Assembly (NCBI GenBank): GCA_903813345.2
Contig: CAIIXF020000003.1
Location: forward strand, 26,181,248-26,245,247
DNA: 64,000 nucleotides
Origin: Owenia fusiformis
Taxonomy: Eukaryota; Annelida; Polychaeta; Sabellida; Oweniidae
Direction of reading: 5' to 3'
In this document: piece by piece, positions 57,118 to 64,000 of the stretch
Layout of the letters: every line of letters starts with the position of its first letter
Numbering within the stretch: the first letter of the stretch is position 1
The notes under the pieces: model-generated
Database searches by the model: none
Told to the model about the DNA's origin: nothing
The model's input: only the letters and a program-made list of their open reading frames with translations
Position numbers and translations under genes: made by a program

Positions 57118-58516
57118 TCGCCCGCTATTCCTCCCTTCTTAGTTCCCTGGGTAGGGAATGACAGATTGATAGTAGGAAATGATTAAATGAAGTGCTTCCA
57201 AACAGCAAAACGTATTGTTAAACAACTATTCATTGGTTTATAATTGACAGGTTACTGTTCATTTGTTTCTTTGTGTTTATTCTGGACTGAGAAAATCAAA
57301 TGTTATTTTAATATTAATTGTTTAATGAATTCTTCATGAATATTTCATGTTTTTCATCGAAGCACAGTTACCTCACAATATGCGAAGTGAATGGTTTATT
57401 GGACAATGTTTCTAAAGTTTTGCGTTTGAACATAGGATAGTTAGTTCAGGTCTTTTAAATGTATTACAGCACCTATTGCACTTTCAAGCATCCATTTCGT
57501 ACATATTTGTTTCTTCTCCTTTGACCAACGTTTCAGCATATCAATGTGATACATTTTCCAATATAAAAAATACAATTATAAAACGTGGACGTGCCACGTG
57601 CAGAAAGGTGTTTAGTTTTGTGTTACGTTTTATTCTTTGATATAGTTTGGTCTGATGTTTGTGTAAATTACATAGAATTAGTGCACATGCTCTAAATCAC
57701 CTAGGTGACGAACAGTGTCATTGTACGGGAATGGGTTTAATGTTTATTATAATAGTACGAACCAAAACGTTCAAAGATGCCTTAGCTAGCTTTAATCTTT
57801 GTTCTTACTAGTTAAAATGGATTCTAGCATGCAATACTATACCTGCACTTGTTGAAACTCGATCAACTTGAGTTTTTCTGAGAAAAGATATTATATCTAT
57901 CCCCATGATGACATACACAAAGTATCCCGATGCTACATGTAAGTCATTAGTCCATGTTAAGTCAATGCAACCTTGCTAAAATCCTCATTTTCTCAGAAGT
58001 TGATCGAATTTCAACGAGTAGATTCATGTTGGATAGTATTGCTAGAATCCATTTTCAATACTAAGAATAGGGGTTCTTAAACAGGACATTTGGGCATGCT
58101 TTTAGAACTTTTTGTTGGCTCTATACCAGGGCTCTATAATACCATATCATTTCCATTTCAATCCCTCTGATGAATTTCGCAGAGCAATAAAGCAACACAA
58201 ATATGAAAAAGAATACTGAAAAGCAATATAAAATCAAATCACTATTATAATATAATACTTACAATTTACGAATTGACCAATTGAACATACCAACTGAGGC
58301 AAATTTTCATTTGTTTTTGTGTAACGATTGCACATCTCAGCACTTTATCTTTTACTTGTTATGAAATTATTTCATTTCTACGCAATCAATACACTTCAAT
58401 GTAACCCCTGAATACCCAATTCTATTTGCAGATTCAGTTTAGAAATCAAATCGTTTTCATGCACACAAAGATAAATTATTCTGAATGAAGATAATTTATC
58501 AGTAAGTATGTAACAT
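57118..58516 (-). promoter_or_regulatory. Upstream flank of copy B
   Basis: It aligns with 52405-53400 and then with 53400-53530. The CACGTG-containing word at about 57587-57601 is conserved in both. No convincing TATA box is seen. No gene is recognised. Confidence 0.55.
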
Positions 58517-60970
58517 TAGGGTGGTCCAAAATATGGCGAAAAACCAACTTTCTTTCGGATCATCTTCCTCATTTGACTTACTGTTGTCCATGACCTAAAA
58601 CACTTGCACACCAAATTTTGAGACCCAAATCCCATGGGAAATTTACCCACGCTTCGACTGAAAAATTCGGTTATTTCATGATTTTTTGCTATTTTCGATA
58701 AATTGCCATCTCCTTTTTCCTGTTATAAAATGTTTCTATTTTTTCATAATAAACATTTTTGTAGGACTCTTTATTACTTTATAATACTAGGAGCCCAAAC
58801 ACCAAATTTTGAGACCCAAATCCCATGTGAAATTTACCCATGCTTTGACTGAAAAATTGTGATTTTCACAGTTTTGTCCGATTTTCAATAGATTACTGTC
58901 TCCATTTTCCTGGTATAATATGTTTCTATTTTTTCATAATAAATATTTTTGGATGACTCTTTATTACTTCATAATACTAGGAACCCATACACCAAATTTT
59001 GAGACCCAAATCCAATGGGAAATTTACCCATGGTTTGACTGAAAAATTGTGATTTTCACATTTTTTCCGATTTTCAATAAATTGCTGTCTCCATTTTCCT
59101 GGTACGATATGTTTTTATAATAAACATTTTTGAGGACTCTTTATTACTTCATAATACTAAAAACCCATACACCAAATATCCACCAAATTTTGAGACCCAA
59201 ATCCAATGAGATCGTTACCCATGCTTTGACTGAAAACTGGTGCTTATGATAGCTTATGATGTCTGTTTTAGGGGCATAATATGTTAATAAACATTATGGT
59301 AATTCCTTCTTAATCCAAAGAAACACCTAAATATCAAGACTTTAAGTCTTATTGAAAGGCGACTCGACAGCAACTCAAATGCCTTGAAGATTTGGTTTGT
59401 TGGTTTCAGTAGGGATACATCACAGGACTTTGTTTGGATTTGTGTGAGATGTCATATTCTTTCTCACATCTTTGCAGGGTAAGGTCAAATATCAAATCTG
59501 ATTTTCTTTGGAGAAATGATTTTTTGATTGATCAATGTATCAATGGCATGGTCTCTGTTGTAACCAGTAAGCCTGTACCAAATCTTCAAGGGATTCGAGC
59601 TTCCACTGAGCTTTGTCATTTCTCTGAAAATGTTCATGCCCTGAAAGTACACAATGTAGAAGATAGGAAGAGCAATGAGAAACACTTAAGGTAATTCTGT
59701 ATGTTCAGAAATTTTAAGTGGAGTCATTCCATACTTGGTCAGCTCTTTCAATTTTACACTGAGTTCAAATATGTATTTAGATTATTAGTTGATGGTTAGT
59801 AATTTTCCATAATGTACTATGTGCTATGTTTATACACTGTTTGTGCATCTGAATGGAATGAGTTATGTGTTCCTGAAAAAACACGGGGCTCCAATTAGGA
59901 AGCCATTAAAACTGAAAATAAGGAATTACCTTTAAGTACTATATAACCATCTTTCACGATGTAACGTATGTAAGGCCAAACAGGATAATTAAGACAACGT
60001 GTAATACAATTTATTACAAATTGCACATCACACAACAATGATATGGTGCTCTAAACGACAAAAATCAAAAGTATATGATCAAAGCAAACGTGAATTTCCC
60101 ATGGGGTTCAGGTCTAAACATTTGGTACATATTAAATGTATGGGTTCCTAGTATTAAGAACGTATTAATGTCCTCTTAAAATGTTTAAAAACTAAATATA
60201 AGATTAATGTTGATCTATTGAAAATAGGAGAAAATTCGCAGAAAATCACAAATTTTGGGTTGAAGCATGAATTAATTTCTCATGGGGCCAGGGTCTCAAA
60301 ATTTGGTGCATATTTGGGGTATGGGTTCCTCGTATTATGAAGTAATAAAGAGTCCTCCCAAAATATTTATTATAAAAAATAGAAACATATAATACCAGGA
60401 AAATAGAGATGTATTGTATTGTATATGAAATAACCCAATCTTTCAGTCGAAGCGTGGGTAAATTTCCCATGGGATTTGGGTCTCAAAATTTGATGTATGG
60501 GTTCCTAAGTATTATGAAGTAATAAAGAGTCATCCAAAAATATTTATTATGAAAAGACATCTACCATTTTATACCAGGAAAATGGAGATGGCAATTTATC
60601 GAAAATAGCAAAAAATCATGAAATAACCGATTTTTTCAGTCGAAGCGTGGGTAAATTTCCCATGGGATTTGGGTCTCAACATTTGGTGTATGGGTTCCTA
60701 GTATTATGAAGTAATAAAGAGTCCTACAAAAATGTTTATTATGAAAAAATAGAAACATATTATACCAGGAAAAGGGAGATGACAATTTATCGAAAATAGC
60801 AAAAAATCATGAAATAACCGAATTTTCAGTCGAAGCGTGGGTAAATTTCCCATGTGATTTGGGTCTTAAAATTTGGTGTGCAGGTGTTTTAGGTCATGGA
60901 CAACAGTAAGTGAAATGAGGAAGATGATCTGAAACAAAGTTGGTTTTTCGCCATATTTTGGACCACCCTA
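58517..60970. mobile_element. 2454-bp TIR element with tandem sub-terminal repeats, 9-bp duplication
   Basis: The ends TAGGGTGGTCCAAAATATGG and CCATATTTTGGACCACCCTA are perfect inverted repeats. ATGTAACAT flanks both sides (58508-58516, 60971-60979). The related spacer at about 53530-53545 lacks it. Each arm has about four direct repeats of roughly 190 bp (the word CCAAATTTTGAGACCCAAATC starts at 58611, 58802, 58992 and about 59182; its complement lies near 60291, 60481, 60671 and 60861). A long TIR with a 9-bp duplication suggests a Mutator-like group. The centre (59230-60120) holds an 86-codon frame (59434-59694) of unknown nature and no transposase. Confidence 0.82.
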
Positions 60971-60979
60971 ATGTAACAT

Positions 60980-61740
60980 GTATGTGATTTTTATATCATT
61001 AGATCACATAGCTATATACAACTTGTATATATATATATATATATTTAATTATTTCAACTACAAAGCATATGTCAACGATATTGAATGACAAAAATTGTTC
61101 CATTATAACCCTTTGATATCTTTGTAGGAAGAGCTAAAGTGATCAAGAGTGGCATAGGGCAAACTGTACCATTTCCATCCGCCAATTTAGAAAAAGCTCT
61201 AAATGGAATAAAAAATACACGAGCTGGCATCGAAAGGCTAACCCATTGTGACAAGAAGTGAATAGAAAAGAAATGTTTTCAATACGAAAACAATATTATG
61301 TTGTTGCTATGTGTTTCTGAACAAAATATAAAATATGGCAGATATAGATTATATTTTAATAATCATTATCCCCATAGGCAAGGATAGACAAACAATGTTT
61401 ACATGACTTTAAATGTTTTAATACATTATTTTCAGTAAGGAATTGTTGAAAGGAATTGCTCACTTAATAGTGACCGACTTGGCTACATACTAGAAGCAAT
61501 TCTCATGTATTCAATCCTTTCATAGATTGTAAACGGGTGGTACAATGGAAATTGTTGCATGTCATGCATATATGCGCAAACCTAGACTAGCTCAAAATCA
61601 ATTGATCTGATTTTCGATTCTTGATTTTATTGCTGGAGTTGTGTATTGAAACACGTAGGAATAAATGAATATAAGGATATAGAACTCATTCGCACCTCAA
61701 TAGTCTACAATGGTAATTTGTTGATAAAAACAAGAACACA
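60980..61740. other. Array spacer between copies B and C, left part
   Basis: It matches 53545-53960 and then 13900-14060. It includes a (TA)n tract at about 61027-61043 and the minus-strand frame 61254-61072 (MSQWVSLSMPARVFF..), which is the counterpart of 53785-53603. The frame starts with a Met-Pro-x-Arg stretch like the signal peptide of copies A and B. I cannot tell whether it is an exon. Confidence 0.45.
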
Positions 61741-62250
61741 CCGGAATAGACTCACAACAAAGTCAGATACCGTTGTCACAAATGGCGGACATACCCATCG
61801 CTTCATTACGATGTTCATGAACTGTATGTTTAATAGAGCACCTATAGACTAAATTCCTTTGGAACAACAATCAATAAAAGTGTATTTATACTCATTGTAC
61901 AGTTAATAATGTTTTACCATCGAAATAAAGTCTTTAATTTAAACGATCAAAATGAGATACGGGACAACGGACACTGTATACCATATGCCGTTGTCTTTGT
62001 AAATTATTTCAAATTCAGATTTCATTCTCATTGACGATATCGAAGACACTATATTGTGGCGATACATGACCCAATTTGATCAAAATTGGGATTTCATTTG
62101 ATGCATCATCACAAGAGCTTAATACATGCACAGAATTAGCGACGATAAAGTCCAATGAAACGAGGACCAGTGATTTAAAGAGTTGAAGCGACGGTTATGT
62201 CCGCCGTTTGTGACAAAGGTATCTGACTTTACCGTTGTCAGGCTATTCCG
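61741..62250. mobile_element. 510-bp palindromic MITE, copy 2
   Basis: Same arms as 1294-1808 (CCGGAATAG.. and ..GGCTATTCCG, with the GGCGGACAT core in both arms), but more diverged at the left arm. It lies in the spacer between gene copies B and C. Confidence 0.75.
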
Positions 62251-62874
62251 CTGTGAAGAAAAAATTGAAAAATATACGGCATGCGTAGACAGACAGACTT
62301 TAAACTTTAAAAATACTGTTTTGACCTTCTTAAAGTAACAATACGTTTGTAATAATGTCTGTGAAAGGTGGCTACGGCCCTTGCAGTGCTGCATACAATG
62401 TGTAAAACATATAAACATTGACATCATACGGACACATTTTAACATCATTAATGTTATTATCTAAAGAGGGAGCTGATATATGGATGATAATTAAAAATTA
62501 CTTAGGATCAAAACTTGAATTTGATTATTCAGAGTCTTTACAAAATGATGAAATGGGAATATAGTTTCGAACGAATCAACACTGGTATTCGTAGATCTAT
62601 GAAACTCTTATCTCATCTTTACACATAGAACGACGGCTAAAAAGTCAACATTTTTCCAGTTTTCCAGTCTATCGAAACATTCGGCTCAATAAAATGATGC
62701 TCTCTGGGTATAAAAATCATCAAAACAACACAGAAACATAGTGCCAAATGCAGTTCCCTATTTGGCAGATCTAGAGTTTCTTGAGAAAATTAGATTTTGA
62801 ACACACTGTTCACTCAAACATGTTTGATGTAGACCACCGGATCATACAGTAGTCCTGTGCTATGTCATTCGTGA
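62251..62874. other. 3' flank of copy C
   Basis: It aligns with 53980-54100 and 54510-54950, the region 3' of copy B, and with 19560-19860. No gene is recognised. Confidence 0.5.
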
Positions 62875-63385
62875 TCACTTGCAAGCTATACCAACATCTT
62901 CACCGTGTTTGCAATTATGATCCCCCCAACTTCGGTGTGTACATTCAAACAAAGAGGTCTCTGTTCCTACACATCCCATATCGTCTAACCATATGTCTCC
63001 TATACCACCACCAAGTGATTCTTTGAAAGTTGCCCCCTCATAGCTCATACCTAAAAGCAAGGACTGCAACATCAGAGAAGTTTCGTTTTTCAGGTCAATG
63101 CTCAATTAATCATTAGCACAGCGTAATCCCTATGCTCAGATAATCAACAACAATACAAGTGACCCTTCTTAACATGATTAATCGAAACCAACAAGCTGGT
63201 ATGTATTTAAAAATTTAAAGGCGAACATATATTACTGTAGTCTCCTGTACCTAGATGTTTACAAGCAACCTTAGCATCAATGTCATCAAAATCATCGTCA
63301 CACACAGTACCCCAAGCATTGTTATAGTATACTTCAAGTCTTCCCCATATACTGCCACCTACGTGTACCACGCGAATATTTCGCC
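62875..63385 (-). CDS. Copy C: 3' two exons of the PAN-EGF-SRCR gene (partial)
   Basis: Exon 63385-63236 (150 nt) encodes the SRCR first half and exon 63050-62875 (176 nt with stop) the second half. Lengths, splice sites and phase equal those of copy B. Key pieces [33 protein letters not shown] and the last Cys-Lys-stop are kept, with no stops or shifts. The EGF and PAN exons would lie to the right, beyond the repeat at 63470 and outside the window, so intactness of the whole gene cannot be judged. Confidence 0.85.
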
Positions 63386-63469
63386 CTGCAATAAAAGTAA
63401 GCCTAAAATTGGCCTAAAGTTGTAAAAATGAGTTTGAAAACTGATTAAATTTGAAGTGTGTTTGGTGTC

Positions 63470-63830
63470 TTCCCATTTCGCCCCTTCCCACTTTGCCCCT
63501 TCCCATTTCGCCCCTCATTTATTCCCATTCGGCCCCTTCCCATTTCGCCCCTACCCATTTCGCCCCTTCCCATTTTGCCCATTTCCCAAATTGCCCCTTT
63601 CCCATTTCGCCCCTCTTCCATTTCGGCCCCGTCCCATTATGCCCCCTTCCCATTTCGCCCCTCATTCCCCCTTCGCCCCTTCCCATTTCGCCCCTTCCCA
63701 ATTGGCCCCTTCCCATTTCGCCCCTCATTTATTCCCATTTCGCCCCTTCCCAATTGGCCCCTTTCCCATTTCGCCCCTCGTTCATTCCCATTTCGCCCCT
63801 TACCATTTCGCCCCTCATTTATTAAAAAGT
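63470..63830. repeat. Minisatellite 'cccttcccatttcgcc' in the intron of copy C
   Basis: About twenty units of roughly 16-20 bp with the core CCCCTTCCCATTTCGCC. Since few units contain stops, all three + frames are open at once; none is a gene. Copies A and B lack it. The same core appears inverted at about 63935-64000 (GGGGCGAAATGGGAAAGG), so the two tracts may be the arms of one foldback element that continues past the window. Confidence 0.88.
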
Positions 63831-64000
63831 AAAATACCTAGATAATGACCTTTTACCTTGGAATGACCTTGACCTTAGTTCACTTAATCATGGGTCACAG
63901 AGGTTCACAACAGCCCAAACGACCTTAAATCACGCAAAGGGGCAAAATGGCAAAGGGGCAAAATGGGAAAGGGGCGAAATGGGAAAGGGGCCAATCGGGA
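63831..64000. other. Insert centre and inverted minisatellite, truncated by window end
   Basis: The text at 63834-63925 ('aaaatacctagataatgacc', 'ccttggaatgaccttgacc') resembles 31360-31455 inside the 13.6-kb element, so it is a dispersed repeat. The last 65 bases are the inverted form of the minisatellite. Confidence 0.6.

Noticed and set aside
63451-63845. Three overlapping long frames (124-129 codons) plus a minus-strand frame
   Set aside because: All are translations of the same 16-20-bp repeat in different frames; several frames being open at once is expected from the repeat.

Overview
The window is animal nuclear DNA: AT-rich, intron-containing, crowded with transposons, and carrying a tandem family of secreted PAN-EGF-SRCR proteins. 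SRCR/EGF expansions and this load of Polinton, mariner, LINE and MITE copies suggest a marine invertebrate (lophotrochozoan or invertebrate deuterostome). The species cannot be fixed from sequence alone.

Region 1 (1-19.8 kb). The 3' end of a single-pass membrane receptor lies on the + strand (exons 251-286 and 678-916, with an FDNPVY tail). A probable small secreted cysteine-rich protein follows (exons 4502-4793, 11587-11745 and perhaps 13475-13482). Between them are MITEs, a six-copy 111-bp satellite, a 504-bp tandem duplication, a foldback element containing a mariner-like MITE, and a relic SRCR exon at 16.8 kb.

Region 2 (19.86-25.43 kb and 52.38-64 kb, - strand). This is a tandem array of one gene: signal peptide, PAN/apple-like domain, EGF repeats, two-exon SRCR, stop. 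Copy B (54958-57117) is intact, with every exon joining in phase 1. Copy A (19860-25425) is a pseudogene, with a deleted EGF, an in-frame stop, and a transposon inside an EGF exon. Copy C runs off the right edge. The spacers between copies are also duplicated.

Region 3 (25432-52383). A 26,952-bp Polinton/Maverick sits directly against the ATG of copy A, with a 6-bp duplication CTTGTT on both sides and TIRs of about 385 bp. Copy B still carries the empty site (57097-57102). The Polinton encodes a spliced protein-primed-type DNA polymerase B, an FtsK/HerA-type packaging ATPase flanked by zinc fingers, and a DDE integrase with a chromodomain broken by a frameshift. I see no capsid or protease gene.

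The Polinton is itself a host. A 13,580-bp element with 1.34-kb TIRs (27572-41151, 4-bp duplication AGAA) splits the polymerase gene. A 3,158-bp LINE (46380-49537, duplication ATACTGT) splits the ATPase gene. Both insertions keep the reading frame on either side. The 13.6-kb element in turn holds a dead mariner and a truncated LINE, so a relative order of events can be read: gene duplication, Polinton, 13.6-kb element and ATPase LINE, mariner and TIR LINE. Without these two insertions the Polinton would be about 10.2 kb.
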